Shown here one piece after another: positions 33,627-41,949 of a stretch of 64,000 nt of DNA; position 1 is the stretch's first letter, and each line of letters opens with the position of its first letter. A program made the position numbers and the translations under genes. The notes beneath the pieces are model-generated. The model saw only the letters and a list, made by a program, of their open reading frames with translations. It was not told where the DNA came from and did no database searches. The stretch covers positions 992,001 to 1,056,000 of the forward strand of contig OZ253586.1 in assembly GCA_965263155.1 (NCBI GenBank), in the 5' to 3' direction. Origin of the DNA: JAAXIE01 sp965263155. Its GTDB lineage: Bacteria > Chloroflexota > Dehalococcoidia > Lucifugimonadales > JAAXIE01.

Positions 33627-34664
33627 CTAGCCGCAAGCCAATGCGTAGAGCTGGCTGGCGCCCTCGGGCAGGTGATGGTCGGTCCAGAACTCGCCACCGT
33701 CGTCACTGGCAAAGACCTGTCCACTGCTGGACGCGCAGAACATGTTCTTGGGGTTGCGCTGGTCGATGGCCAAGCCGAACAGGGTGCTGTCCAACTCGTG
33801 GCCTATGTTGACGCGCATCCAGTTGGCTCCGCCGTCGTCACTGTGGAACATCGCGCCAAGGTTGCTCTGGAAGTTGGCCCCGGCAGCGATCCAGATGGAC
33901 CGCGGGTCGCCTGGGACCTCGCGAATCTGGCGGCAATAGGTCTGGCCCTTCTCGTTCAGGGGGTCCAGCGGCATGTGGGTCCAGTGGTCCCCTCGGTCAA
34001 GGCTGCGGAACAGGCCAGCCCGCGATATCTGGAGCACGGTATCGGGGGTGAGGCGGCTGCACAGTACCCCGTGTATGTCCACCAAGTCGTCGTTGAGGTA
34101 CTGGCCATGGCTCACGTTGGTCCAAGTGTCGCCGCCGTCGAGGCTGCGAATGAGGCCGCCGACCTCGACCGCACCGTAGAGGTGGTCGGGCGAGGAGGTG
34201 CTGGCCGACATGTTTAGCACTCGCTTGGCAGGGTTGGCTCCCGGTCGATAGGTGATTTCGGGGAAGCGTACACTCACTGGGAGCTGCGCCCAGCGCTCGC
34301 CGCCGTCGTCGCTGCGGAATATCTCGGTGTTCTCGTAGCCCGCGTACATGACGTTGGGGTCACGGGGGTGGAACAGGATTGACCATACGGGCAGGCCGTG
34401 GTCGGCGATGTTCACCTTCTCCCAGTGGTCGCCGTGGTCGTCGCTGCGGTAGGGCCCATCTTGGGTCCCAGCATAAACTACGGAGGAGTCCATCGGGTGC
34501 ACCACCGCGCACCGGATGGTTGGGTCCTGCGGCAGTCCGTTGGTAAGGCTCTGCCACTCGCCCTCTCCTGCTGCCATGCGATAAAGGCCGCTATTAACCT
34601 CCCGACCTGGGGCGGTCTCCCCGGCTAGACCAGCGTAGACATATGTCTTGTGGCTTGAGGTCAT
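33627..34664 (-). CDS. Asp-box (BNR) beta-propeller protein
   Basis: A 345-residue propeller made of sialidase/VPS10-type Asp-box repeats. Six are visible: YRSDDHGDHW, FRSDDGGERW, IRSLDGGDTW, FRSLDRGDHW, FHSDDGGANW and FASDDGGEFW. Sialidase catalytic Arg/Tyr residues are not evident and no signal peptide is seen, so it is probably a cytoplasmic or unconventionally located propeller rather than a sialidase. GGAAGGA lies before the ATG. It is followed by a strong terminator. Confidence 0.85.
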   Translation of the reverse strand: MTSSHKTYVYAGLAGETAPGREVNSGLYRMAAGEGEWQSLTNGLPQDPTIRCAVVHPMDSSVVYAGTQDGPYRSDDHGDHWEKVNIADHGLPVWSILFHPRDPNVMYAGYENTEIFRSDDGGERWAQLPVSVRFPEITYRPGANPAKRVLNMSASTSSPDHLYGAVEVGGLIRSLDGGDTWTNVSHGQYLNDDLVDIHGVLCSRLTPDTVLQISRAGLFRSLDRGDHWTHMPLDPLNEKGQTYCRQIREVPGDPRSIWIAAGANFQSNLGAMFHSDDGGANWMRVNIGHELDSTLFGLAIDQRNPKNMFCASSSGQVFASDDGGEFWTDHHLPEGASQLYALACG

Positions 34665-34760
34665 TGGACTTCCTTCCTGCCGGCTACCTTATTATCGCCG
34701 ACCTTTAGCTATATGTGTCATTGCAACAAAAAAGGGCCTACTGTGTCAACTGCCAACTGG

Positions 34761-35564
34761 CTATCCGGACGCCAACTCGGCCTCCAAGCTTTGTACTGAG
34801 AGCCTGCGTCCCCAGCACAGTGGCCCGCTCTGGTAGTAGGCGTGGTCGGGGACTAGGTCGACTTTCTGAAGGTCGGCCACCACGGCCCGCAATGCCTGCA
34901 AGTGGCTGGGTGAAGTCTCGAACCAACCCACCATGGTGCCCGGCACGGCGTTGGGCAGCGACTCGTGATAGAGGCGCCGGTGCACTATGGGAACGATGGG
35001 CTCCGATGCCAGCACATGCCCGGGCGCTACCACCTCGTCGTTCGCCCCAAGTCGCGGGAGAAACATGGCTTGACGCTGCATGGGCGAGAGCTCCCACCAA
35101 GCGGGGGTGCGACGGCATGGCCAAAGGAGCACTTCAGGGTGCTCTTCCCTCGACTGCCGGCCCAGAGCCGGGTCGTAGGCAATGGTGGCTATGGTGGCGC
35201 TGGTGTAGCGGCGATCGCGCACCTCTACGGGCATGACCTCTATTCCTTGGGCGGTGCCCAACTCATTGAGGCATCGCTGCGCCGTCTCGGCCAGCAACGC
35301 CTCGTCCGACGACTCGAAGCACACCACGCGAGACGCTGACGCCAAGGGCGGGGCGTCCCAAGTCGCTACGGTAATGCTGGGCGCAGTGGAATACACTGCC
35401 ACCGCCACGGTGCTGGAAGGCACGGGTATGCCGGCAGTAGGCTCCTCAGCGTCCGACGGGAAAATGACACGCGCCTCCGCCAAGAGTTGTCGCAGGCGGT
35501 TACGCTCGGACTCGCGGATACCCGCGGTATGGTCCCAGCTTACTATAATCGCTCTTAGGCCCAT
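34761..35564 (-). CDS. Hypothetical protein
   Basis: A 267-residue soluble protein that I do not recognise. Distinct stretches are WWELSPMQRQAMFLPRLG (about 155-172), VPIVHRRLYHESLPNAVPG (about 190-208) and GTMVGWFETSPSHLQAL (about 208-224), ending YYQSGPLCWGRRL. The W-x-LSP-x-R and the late Phe-Glu strand faintly recall chlorite-dismutase-like folds, but this is only a hint. It starts 13 bases after the AhpD-like gene's stop, so the two are cotranscribed. Confidence 0.7.
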   Translation of the reverse strand: MGLRAIIVSWDHTAGIRESERNRLRQLLAEARVIFPSDAEEPTAGIPVPSSTVAVAVYSTAPSITVATWDAPPLASASRVVCFESSDEALLAETAQRCLNELGTAQGIEVMPVEVRDRRYTSATIATIAYDPALGRQSREEHPEVLLWPCRRTPAWWELSPMQRQAMFLPRLGANDEVVAPGHVLASEPIVPIVHRRLYHESLPNAVPGTMVGWFETSPSHLQALRAVVADLQKVDLVPDHAYYQSGPLCWGRRLSVQSLEAELASG

Positions 35565-35577
35565 GGCTGATCGCTCG

Positions 35578-35883
35578 CTAGTCCTTGAAAGCAGCGCAGG
35601 CGGTGACCAAGGCGGGCATTCCGCCGAACAGGAAGGCGACCTGCACGGTCTCGGCGATTTCCTCTTCGGTGGCGCCCAAGGCGCGGGCCCGGTTGGCGAT
35701 GTTGCGGCAGCCGTCCTCGTGGGCGGTGATGGCGTCGCAAACCAGAGTCATCAGCGTCTTCACTTTGGCGGGCAAGGCACCGTCGGAGAGGATGTGCTCC
35801 CGAATCTCGTTCACATGATCGGCCATGTGGTGGTCGTTGGCAGACAGCTTGGCCATAAAGGCCGGACCGGCAGGTGTGGTCAT
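35578..35883 (-). CDS. Carboxymuconolactone decarboxylase / AhpD-like protein
   Basis: A 101-residue all-helical CMD-domain protein. The motif LVCDAITAHEDGCRNIANRA (about 47-66) is the family core, but the redox CxxC of AhpD is replaced by HEDGC, leaving a single Cys there. GATEEEIAETVQVAFLFGG follows. It may be a decarboxylase-like or peroxidase-related protein without the disulfide mechanism. AGGAGG precedes the ATG at 35883; the 13-base gap to the next gene indicates a two-gene operon. Confidence 0.88.
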   Translation of the reverse strand: MTTPAGPAFMAKLSANDHHMADHVNEIREHILSDGALPAKVKTLMTLVCDAITAHEDGCRNIANRARALGATEEEIAETVQVAFLFGGMPALVTACAAFKD

Positions 35884-36008
35884 AAGACTCCTCCTGATTC
35901 AATGTTGGGATGGCCCATGGTAACAAGCAGGGTGGGGTGTGTCTATGGCGAGGTCTCCATAGCAGGGTCTTTCGATTGTTGTATGTGACATGGCTCAAAC
36001 GCCGTGAA

Positions 36009-36071
36009 TCACCCTCACCCCCGGATCAAGTCCGGGACAGGCTCTAGCCCTCTCCCTTGATGGGAGAGGGA
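36009..36071. repeat. Intergenic palindromic repeat
   Basis: CCCTCACCC is followed by a small palindrome CCCGGATCAAGTCCGGG and then CCCTCTCCCTTGATGGGAGA. It is related to the element at 33510-33546 in the reverse direction. It sits downstream of no gene end, in the 750-base gap between the AhpD-like and enamidase-like genes. Confidence 0.5.
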
Positions 36072-36149
36072 ACTGTTGTCCGCTTGTTCAGTTCGTTTTT
36101 CGAATAATCGAAAGACCCTTTCACCCCCTGAAGCCAACAAAGGTGTATG

Positions 36150-36335
36150 GGGTGAGACTTGGTGTCTCGCTTTAGTCTCAGTGTGTACCACGGCATGGGC
36201 AGAAATCGTATCTGGGAAGGGTACGGATGAGACACTGGTCGTAGCTGAAAACGCATTTGTTGTATCTGCAATGTGTCTCATGTGTCTCATTTGGGGCAAG
36301 TCCAGCTACGAAATGACGGGGTTTTAGTGGGACAC
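36150..36335. repeat. Intergenic GTAGCTG/GTATCTG module, locus 2
   Basis: GTATCTG occurs at 36208 and 36262, GTAGCTG at 36241, and the reverse complement CAGCTAC at 36303. The local word is GTGTCTCAT: an exact tandem pair at 36273-36290 and the reverse complement ATGAGACAC at 36227-36235. Partial copies (GTGAGACTTGGTGTCTC, AGTCTCAG) lie at 36152-36181. A 9-base stem could form between 36227-36235 and 36273-36281 with the heptamers in the loop. The rest of the 35884-36630 gap shows no gene. Confidence 0.68.
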
Positions 36336-36630
36336 ACTGGTGCCATTGAAAGGCGACGTGGTGGCAGGGCGGAGCGGCCGCAACAAATGGGTCTGCCCGG
36401 TGGCGTGTTGCTGCAAGGAGTTTCGGACAACGGTTGTTGGCGGCCCTGCTACGGGTATTTTTGCTGATTGCGTTGTTCAGAACCATATGTCGAGCCTAGA
36501 GGTGCAAGGGCGACGGTGTCAACGGCCTGATGTCACTGGGTCTTCATAGCCGTGGGCCTACGCGATGCGCCAAATTGCACCGCCATGAGGCGGTGACTAG
36601 AATGGGCACACTCGATCAACGGAGATTTGC

Positions 36631-37827
36631 ATGACCACCCTTTCGATTATCAATCTGGGACTCATCCTGTCGGGAGAGCTTGCGCAGCCGATTGCCGCGG
36701 GGGACTGTGTGCTGGTGGAGGACGGCAGGATTAGCGCGGTGGGTGATGCCTCTCAGATTGGTGGCGCCGACGCCGATACTGTGGTCGACGCGGTTGGCGG
36801 CGCGGTGATGCCGGGGTTGATCGACTCGCATTTCCATGTGGTGTTCGGGGAGTACCAGCCACGCCAGAAGGTGGTCGACTTCATCGACAGCTACGTTCAT
36901 GGCGGGGTTACCAGCATGATTTCGGCGGGCGAGATACACACGCCGGGCCGGCCACGGGACAAGGCTGGGGTGAAGGCGTTGGCCATCGCCGCTCAGCGGT
37001 CTTACGCTGCGTTTCATCCCACCGGGGCCAAAGTGCACGCAGGGGCCGTGGTACTGGAGCCGACACTGGATGAAGCGGACTTTGCCGAGATGGCTGATGC
37101 CGGGATATGGCTGGCCAAGTACGGCTTTGGCGACTACGCCGACCCCTCGGACGGCGAGCCTCAAATCAGGTGGGCGCAGCAACATGGCATGGTCGTCATG
37201 TGCCACAGTGGGGGTACCTCGATACCCGGCAGCAAGGCCATCAGCGCTGAGCATCTGATGCAGCTGCGGCCCGATGTGTGCGGGCATGTGAACGGCGGGC
37301 CCACCGCCCTGGAGGACGAGGGGCTGCGACGTCTTATGTCAGAGACCGATATGATCATGCAGTTGGTGCAAGCGGGCAACTTGCGTTCATCCCTGTTCAT
37401 CCTTGGGCTGGCCCAAGAGTACGACACCATGGAGCGGGTGGTGGCCGCCAGCGACACCCCTACCGGCACGGGCGTGATTCCTTTGGCAGTAGCCAAGACG
37501 ATCACCGAGTTGTCATCCTTGGGAGGCATACCTGCGGAAACAGCAGTCTGCTTGGCCACGGGCAACAACGCCAAGGCGTGGGGCCTGAACTCAGGTGTCA
37601 TCGCACCGGGACGCGATGCTGATTTGGTGCTGTGCGACGCGCCTGGAGGCTCCACTCGGGGAGACCTGCTGTCAGCTATGCAGAACGGCGACATACCTGG
37701 AATGGGCATGGTGGTCATTGACGGCCAAATTCGATTGGAGCGCAGCCGCAATACTCCGCCTCCACAACGGATGCCCCAAGTGGTGAAGCGGGCGGCAGGG
37801 ACGCAAAGTAGTTCGCCCTCGCACTAA
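36631..37827 (+). CDS. Enamidase-like amidohydrolase
   Basis: A 398-residue amidohydrolase-superfamily protein. It closely follows the pattern of enamidase from anaerobic nicotinate degradation (6-oxo-tetrahydronicotinate to 2-formylglutarate): PGLIDSHFHV (metal His67, His69), a segment with QKVVDFIDSYVHGGVTSMIS and SAGEIHTPGRPRDKAG, VMCHSGGTSIPGS (His192), HVNGGPTA, and the C-terminal SRNTPPPQR. This likeness is from memory of the enzyme, not a search. Other nicotinate-pathway genes are not adjacent, although an orphan molybdenum hydroxylase lies 7 kb upstream. GGAG precedes the ATG. Confidence 0.78.
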   Translation: MTTLSIINLGLILSGELAQPIAAGDCVLVEDGRISAVGDASQIGGADADTVVDAVGGAVMPGLIDSHFHVVFGEYQPRQKVVDFIDSYVHGGVTSMISAGEIHTPGRPRDKAGVKALAIAAQRSYAAFHPTGAKVHAGAVVLEPTLDEADFAEMADAGIWLAKYGFGDYADPSDGEPQIRWAQQHGMVVMCHSGGTSIPGSKAISAEHLMQLRPDVCGHVNGGPTALEDEGLRRLMSETDMIMQLVQAGNLRSSLFILGLAQEYDTMERVVAASDTPTGTGVIPLAVAKTITELSSLGGIPAETAVCLATGNNAKAWGLNSGVIAPGRDADLVLCDAPGGSTRGDLLSAMQNGDIPGMGMVVIDGQIRLERSRNTPPPQRMPQVVKRAAGTQSSSPSH

Positions 37828-37837
37828 CACGAGGGCG
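37814..37837 (+). terminator. Hairpin overlapping the enamidase stop codon
   Basis: CGCCCTCG and CGAGGGCG pair perfectly around CACTAACA, which contains the TAA stop. Only a weak T-run follows, so termination strength is uncertain. Confidence 0.45.
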
Positions 37838-37864
37838 CTTGCCGCATCGCTCGGGGTTCAAGTC

Positions 37865-38059
37865 CTAAATCAGCATGTCGACTCGGTAGAGCTTTCCGGC
37901 CACTGGGTCTACCTGAACTCCGAGGAACTCCAACGCTGCGACCCCGGGGACTGCCGGCTCACCTAGTTGTCCGAAGGTGACTGCGGTCCCGACGGGTTGG
38001 ATAGGCTTACGTTGCGTGAATCAGAGCGAAGAATCTCCCTCTGCGATAGCTACCAGCAT
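37865..38059 (-). pseudogene. C-terminal remnant of a retropepsin-like aspartyl protease
   Basis: From ATG 38059 the frame reads MLVAIAEGDSSL, a TGA, then QPVGTAVTFGQLGEP, VPGVAALEFLGVQVDPVAG and KLYRVDMLI to TAG 37865. The LEFLGVQVDPVAGKL ending is typical of clan AA aspartyl proteases of the retropepsin-like type. The N-terminal half with the DTGA active site is missing and a stop interrupts what is left, so it is a decayed fragment. Confidence 0.55.
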
Positions 38060-38068
38060 CATTGTTAC

Positions 38069-38132
38069 AAAATAAGGAGAGGCATGTGCCAACCCCGTTG
38101 CGGAGCGGCACATGCCTCCATTCCTTTATTTT
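38069..38132. terminator. Long bidirectional hairpin terminator
   Basis: AAAATAAGGA-GAGGCATGTGCC pairs with GGCACATGCCTC-CATTCCTTTATTTT around a 16-base loop. A/T runs lie at both ends, so it can end transcription from the enamidase side and from the minus-strand amidohydrolase (stop at 38157). Confidence 0.8.
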
Positions 38133-38156
38133 GCCGGTTGCCCTGAGGCTCGTGGC

Positions 38157-39371
38157 CTAGTTGCCGTCGGCCATAACGGCGTGAGCCTCGGCTACGCTGG
38201 GAGGCCCCCAGCCCCAAGCGTGAGGCTGCTCGCCCTTCTCACATATCTGACCGCTCTTGACCGTCACGAATGGGAAGAGGGCCTTGGATGCCGTGCGTCC
38301 TATGCCATCGGCGTCCTTCAGCCACCACTCACCGTCGACCACGTCGATGACGCAGATGTCGGCCTCGCGCCCTTCGGCCAAGCTGCCAGCTTCGTTCTCT
38401 ATACCCAAGGCCTTGGCGGGGGCCATGGTGCACATGCGCACCACATCCTCCATGGAGAAGCCCAATTCCAAGAAGAAGGCGCTGTACTCCAGCATGCCCC
38501 GCATCAGGTGCGTGCGCATGCCGAAGCCCGGCTGTACATCGATGTCGGTGCCGATGGTGTCGGGCAACACGCCTTGGGACATCACCAGTTGGGAGCGGTC
38601 CCAACTGAAGTTGAAGTCGCCGTAGGACGGGTCGAGGTTCACTCCCCGCTGCTGGGCCTCCACCAGTGCCGGCAGAATCCTGCCTTCTCGGTCCACCGCC
38701 CCGCCTGTCAGCGGGGTGAAGATGTGGGTGACAATGTCGCCAGAGGACAGCAGCGACAGGGCTTGGGAGGTCAGTTCAGGCGGCGTCTGTGGCAGGTCTT
38801 TGCTGCCGATGTCGCCGATGTGCATCAGCACCCTCAGGCCCGCCTCTTGCGCTGCCTTGGTGGCCGCCTCCACATGCCTGATGCCCATGAGCTGCACCGC
38901 GCTGGGCTGCACCAAGCACTTGACGCCCTTGACGATGCCAGGGTTGTCAGCGGCCGTTTTTACGATGGCGTCGATGTCCAGCAGCGACTCGTCGTCGGGC
39001 AGGTTCCTGTCACGAAACACGCTAAGGAACGAGTAGACCTTAGTCTGCGCCTGCGACACCACGTCGTTGAACTCTTCTAGGTTGTGGGCTCCGCAGCCGC
39101 CAGCATCGGCGATGGTGGTCACGCCGCCCCAGACGCCTGCGGCGTCGGGGTGGTTGGGGTTGCGCCTCGGCTGAAACACATGGGCGTGAACGTCGATGAG
39201 GCCCGGAGCTACTACCTTACCCTGCACATCGACAACCTTGGTAGCCTCCTCGGCCGCTATGTCGGAAGCGACGCGGCTGATGACGCTGCCGGTTATGGCC
39301 ACGTCCAGCTTCTCGTTTCTGCCTTGGGCCGGGTCAATGACCGTTCCACCTTTAAGCAACAGATCGTACAT
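38157..39371 (-). CDS. Amidohydrolase/deacetylase-family metallohydrolase
   Basis: A 404-residue dihydroorotase-like metallohydrolase. The first metal site is PGLIDVHAHVFQPRRNP (about 58-74). The carboxylated-Lys region is VKGVKCLVQPSAV, with further ligands in VLMHIGDIGSKD and VTHIFTPLTGG and a catalytic Asp in TIGTDIDVQPG. A GVWGGVTTIADAGGCG turn is typical of the amidohydrolase/deacetylase subgroup. I choose ATG 39371 with GGAGGTG upstream; an in-frame GTG at 39380 overlaps that site. Probable role: hydrolysis of a cyclic amide or N-acyl group. Confidence 0.88.
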   Translation of the reverse strand: MYDLLLKGGTVIDPAQGRNEKLDVAITGSVISRVASDIAAEEATKVVDVQGKVVAPGLIDVHAHVFQPRRNPNHPDAAGVWGGVTTIADAGGCGAHNLEEFNDVVSQAQTKVYSFLSVFRDRNLPDDESLLDIDAIVKTAADNPGIVKGVKCLVQPSAVQLMGIRHVEAATKAAQEAGLRVLMHIGDIGSKDLPQTPPELTSQALSLLSSGDIVTHIFTPLTGGAVDREGRILPALVEAQQRGVNLDPSYGDFNFSWDRSQLVMSQGVLPDTIGTDIDVQPGFGMRTHLMRGMLEYSAFFLELGFSMEDVVRMCTMAPAKALGIENEAGSLAEGREADICVIDVVDGEWWLKDADGIGRTASKALFPFVTVKSGQICEKGEQPHAWGWGPPSVAEAHAVMADGN

Positions 39372-39451
39372 CAAAAGCACCTCCAGCGAACTTGGTTGCT
39401 ATTATAGCAACGGTTGGGGCATGGGCCAAACTGCCAATGTAATGATGGACG

Positions 39452-39646
39452 CTACCCGCAGTGGAGGCAGCGCGCATTTTCGCCCGCGAAGATGAGTTGC
39501 GAGTCGCCGTCGGCCATCGCGTAGTCCAAGAGCACACGGGCTACCTTGGACTGATCGCGCAGACGGTGTTGCTCTGCAATGCTGCTCAGCCACTCGGCTT
39601 GGTCACGCTCCACCTCTAGGGTTATCGACACCTTATCCTTGGGCAT
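39452..39646 (-). CDS. Small ribbon-helix-helix-like protein with terminal CxxC
   Basis: A 64-residue protein: a strand VSITLEVERDQ, a helix WLSSIAEQHRLRDQSKVARV and a second helix LLDYAMADGD. This fits a CopG/MetJ-like ribbon-helix-helix DNA-binding protein. The last residues ENARCLHCG give a single CxxC that could bind metal as a dimer. AAGGAGG precedes the ATG at 39646. It may regulate the neighbouring amidohydrolase or the divergent DM13 gene, whose upstream region carries direct repeats. Confidence 0.6.
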   Translation of the reverse strand: MPKDKVSITLEVERDQAEWLSSIAEQHRLRDQSKVARVLLDYAMADGDSQLIFAGENARCLHCG

Positions 39647-39659
39647 GGTGTGCCTCCTT

Positions 39660-39700
39660 GTCCTGTTTATGAGCTTCTACGTCCTGTTTGTGAGCTTCTA
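39660..39700. repeat. Direct repeat, 20 bases twice
   Basis: GTCCTGTTTATGAGCTTCTA at 39660 and GTCCTGTTTGTGAGCTTCTA at 39681 differ at one base and have a 21-base period (two helical turns). They lie immediately upstream of the small ribbon-helix-helix gene, as expected for an autoregulatory operator. Confidence 0.6.
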
Positions 39701-39844
39701 GCGAGAGTGACTGCTAGTGTACCAGACTGGAGAACCGAGTTTGTTTCTGGACGCCATAGAGAGTGTGGTAGTCTGGAATTAGCAGGACCTGAGACATCCG
39801 CGGAGCAACGAACTCGCGATACAGGCGATCAAGCGGATGGCAGC

Positions 39845-39878
39845 GAAACTCTCTACAAAGTGAAACCCTCTACAAAAG
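39845..39878 (+). repeat. Direct repeat in the leader of the DM13 gene
   Basis: GAAACTCTCTACAAAGT at 39845 and GAAACCCTCTACAAAAG at 39862 have a 17-base period and end next to the AAGGAGG site of the DM13 gene. They could be a regulatory site or a simple slippage duplication. Confidence 0.45.
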
Positions 39879-39891
39879 GAGGCCTTGGGAC

Positions 39892-40629
39892 ATGGCAGAG
39901 TTTTTGGGCGACATCGAGAGGCTGCTGGCCGACCTGTATCCCTACAGGTGGCCTCTAAGTGTCTTGGCTCTATTGGTTCTCACGGGTGTCGTCGCCTTTG
40001 GCTACCGCAAGGGCTGGCACCTGCTGGTGTGGCAACGCCGCATGGCGGTAGCCATCATCGGCACACCGGTGTTGGCTCTGCTGATAGTCTTGGGGTTGTG
40101 GTTGGGGTCTCCACTGTTTACCAATAAAACAGTGGTGGAGGAGTTTCCCTTCGCCGCAGCTGCCGAGGTGCCATCGGGGATGAGTCGCGACGCCGTGGAG
40201 CAGGTGATGGACACCATGGCCAAGCTTGACAGCGCCATGACTGAGGCCATGCCCGAAATGATGGAGTCGGGGGTCGCCTCCAAGGTGAAATCGGGAAGCT
40301 TCCGAGACGCCGACAGTTTCCATAGGGGAAGTGGCTTGGCCATCATCTACCGCGGGCCGGATGGAGGCCATGTGCTGCGCTTGGACAGCTTCAGCGTGAC
40401 CAATGGCCCGGAATTGCATGTGATGCTCTCACCCCACCGCGACCCCACCCGTGGCAGCGAGGTCAGAACGCAGGGATACGTCGACTTAGGCAAGCTCAAG
40501 GGCAACAAGGGCGACCAGAATTACGAAATCCCCGATAGCGTGGACGTTGGAATCCAAGCCAGCGTGGTCATTTACTGCAAGCCTTTCAGCGTCGTCTTTA
40601 GTGTGGCGACACTGGAGGATGCGTCCTGA
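39892..40629 (+). CDS. Membrane protein with DM13 domain
   Basis: A 245-residue protein with two membrane helices (about 20-37 and 51-72), a polar linker, and a C-terminal DM13 domain (about 133-242). The domain shows SGSFRDADSFHRGSGLAIIY, LRLDSFSVTNGPELHVMLSP, DLGKLKGNKGDQNYEIP and a conserved Cys in VVIYCKPFSVVFSVA. DM13 domains are thought to take part in redox or electron-transfer chemistry, with that Cys as the key residue. The domain is probably outside the membrane. AAGGAGG precedes the ATG. Confidence 0.87.
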   Translation: MAEFLGDIERLLADLYPYRWPLSVLALLVLTGVVAFGYRKGWHLLVWQRRMAVAIIGTPVLALLIVLGLWLGSPLFTNKTVVEEFPFAAAAEVPSGMSRDAVEQVMDTMAKLDSAMTEAMPEMMESGVASKVKSGSFRDADSFHRGSGLAIIYRGPDGGHVLRLDSFSVTNGPELHVMLSPHRDPTRGSEVRTQGYVDLGKLKGNKGDQNYEIPDSVDVGIQASVVIYCKPFSVVFSVATLEDAS

Positions 40630-40634
40630 AAATG

Positions 40635-40666
40635 AGAGGCGCCACCCACAAAGCAGGGACGCCTCT
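40635..40666 (+). terminator. Weak hairpin after the DM13 gene
   Basis: AGAGGCG and CGCCTCT pair around an 18-base loop just after the stop at 40629. No clear T-run follows. Confidence 0.35.
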
Positions 40667-40728
40667 TCAAGAGAAAGAGACGTCCCAAACTGTAAACGTT
40701 GTACCAAGGCCGCAGGGACCGTCGTATA

Positions 40729-41724
40729 TCAGGGCAGACGGCTGATGAACTCCTCGCCGATCATCTGAAGATATTCGAGACGGGCTTTGTGCTCCGATGG
40801 CAGGTTGAGTGTGGCCAAGCCTATGAACTCCAGCCCGTCCTCCTCATGGCAGCGGGCAACGCGCTCGGCGCACTCTTCTGGAGTACCGGTGATGGCCCAA
40901 TCGGGCAAGGTACGACCACCACCCAAGCCGAAGTCCACGGTGGTGGATTCCTGCATCTCAAAGCCTCGGTACTGGGCAGCCTTCTTCTCTCCGGTGGCCA
41001 AGGCCTCGCGGATGGCAGTGTCACGGTCGCGCCCGATGGCCATGGAGCGGTTGGCCGCCAAGGTACCCGTGGTGCCATATTCCTCCAATGCCTCGCGATA
41101 CATCCCTGCTAGGGCCTTGTAGTCCTCCCACTTTGGTTGCGGACCGATGATGGCGGCGTCGCACATACGGGCGGCACGGCGCACCGCGGCCCGGCTTTGC
41201 GTAGCCACCCACACCGGGGGATGGGGTTTCTGAACGGGCAGCAGTGAAAGCCTTCCCTCGTGCACCGTCCAGTGCTTACCCTCGAAGGTAACTTCGTCGC
41301 CGGTCCAAAGGAGCTTCATCAGCTCCAGGGATTCCTCGAAGCGGCTAGCGCGGTCGCGGCGGTTGGTGCCGAAGGCTTCCAGCTCCTTTTCGCGGTAGCC
41401 CAGCCCCAGCCCTAAGGTAAATCGCCCATTGGAGATTTGGTCCATGGTGACCGTCTGCTCGGCGATATCCACCGGATTGTGGTATGGGAGCATGATGATG
41501 CCTGTGAGCAGCCGCAGTCCCTTGGCTTCGGGGGCTAGCCGAGAGAGTATCTGCATCGGCTGAGGCCACACGGTCGGGTATCCAATGAAGTGTTGCGGCA
41601 TGTAGATGGCACTAAAGCCGAAAGAGCCAGCCACCCGGCAGACCTCGGCGGCTTCCTCTATCTGATCATACATGGGGCGAGTAGGGTCCTCCATGTAATC
41701 TCTTATGTAAATGCCCACCTGCAT
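40729..41724 (-). CDS. LLM-class flavin-dependent oxidoreductase
   Basis: A 331-residue luciferase-like oxidoreductase, the third in the window. Visible are FGFSAIYMPQHFIGYPTVWP (about 34-53), LRLLTGIIMLPYHNPVDIAE, QISNGRFTLGLGLGYREKEL and VQKPHPPVWVATQSRAAVRR. The HNP after the barrel strand and the GLGLGYRE motif fit F420/FMN-dependent monooxygenases and dehydrogenases. GGAGG precedes the ATG at 41724. Confidence 0.91.
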   Translation of the reverse strand: MQVGIYIRDYMEDPTRPMYDQIEEAAEVCRVAGSFGFSAIYMPQHFIGYPTVWPQPMQILSRLAPEAKGLRLLTGIIMLPYHNPVDIAEQTVTMDQISNGRFTLGLGLGYREKELEAFGTNRRDRASRFEESLELMKLLWTGDEVTFEGKHWTVHEGRLSLLPVQKPHPPVWVATQSRAAVRRAARMCDAAIIGPQPKWEDYKALAGMYREALEEYGTTGTLAANRSMAIGRDRDTAIREALATGEKKAAQYRGFEMQESTTVDFGLGGGRTLPDWAITGTPEECAERVARCHEEDGLEFIGLATLNLPSEHKARLEYLQMIGEEFISRLP

Positions 41725-41874
41725 GGCAGCCTCCAGAAATCAGGATTGTGACGTAGAGAACAAATAGACAAGGAAGTCTAATTTAGCGCATAGGGACAGT
41801 CAAGACACATTAGAAATCCTGTGACGATTTTCGTAGCGCCAAGCCGAGCGATGGAACGGCCTTAATAACGCATT

Positions 41875-41913
41875 ATTCGCTCCCAGTCCCGAGCCCCGGG
41901 ACTGGGAGCGAAT
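41875..41913. terminator. Strong hairpin terminator after ftsZ
   Basis: A perfect 16-base stem, ATTCGCTCCCAGTCCC with its complement, around GAGCCCC. It ends the minus-strand ftsA-ftsZ unit (stop at 41950). AATAATG on the far side supplies the T-run in the ftsZ direction. Confidence 0.8.
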
Positions 41914-41949
41914 TGTTTGGCGTAGAGTCGCTATTTTGATGCAAGGCGT

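Noticed and set aside
33627..34664. Sialidase
   Set aside because: Only Asp-box repeats are present; the catalytic arginine triad and a signal peptide are not seen.
37845..37868. T-loop-like GGGGTTCAAGTCC suggesting a tRNA
   Set aside because: The flanking bases do not pair as a T-stem and no anticodon or acceptor arm can be drawn.
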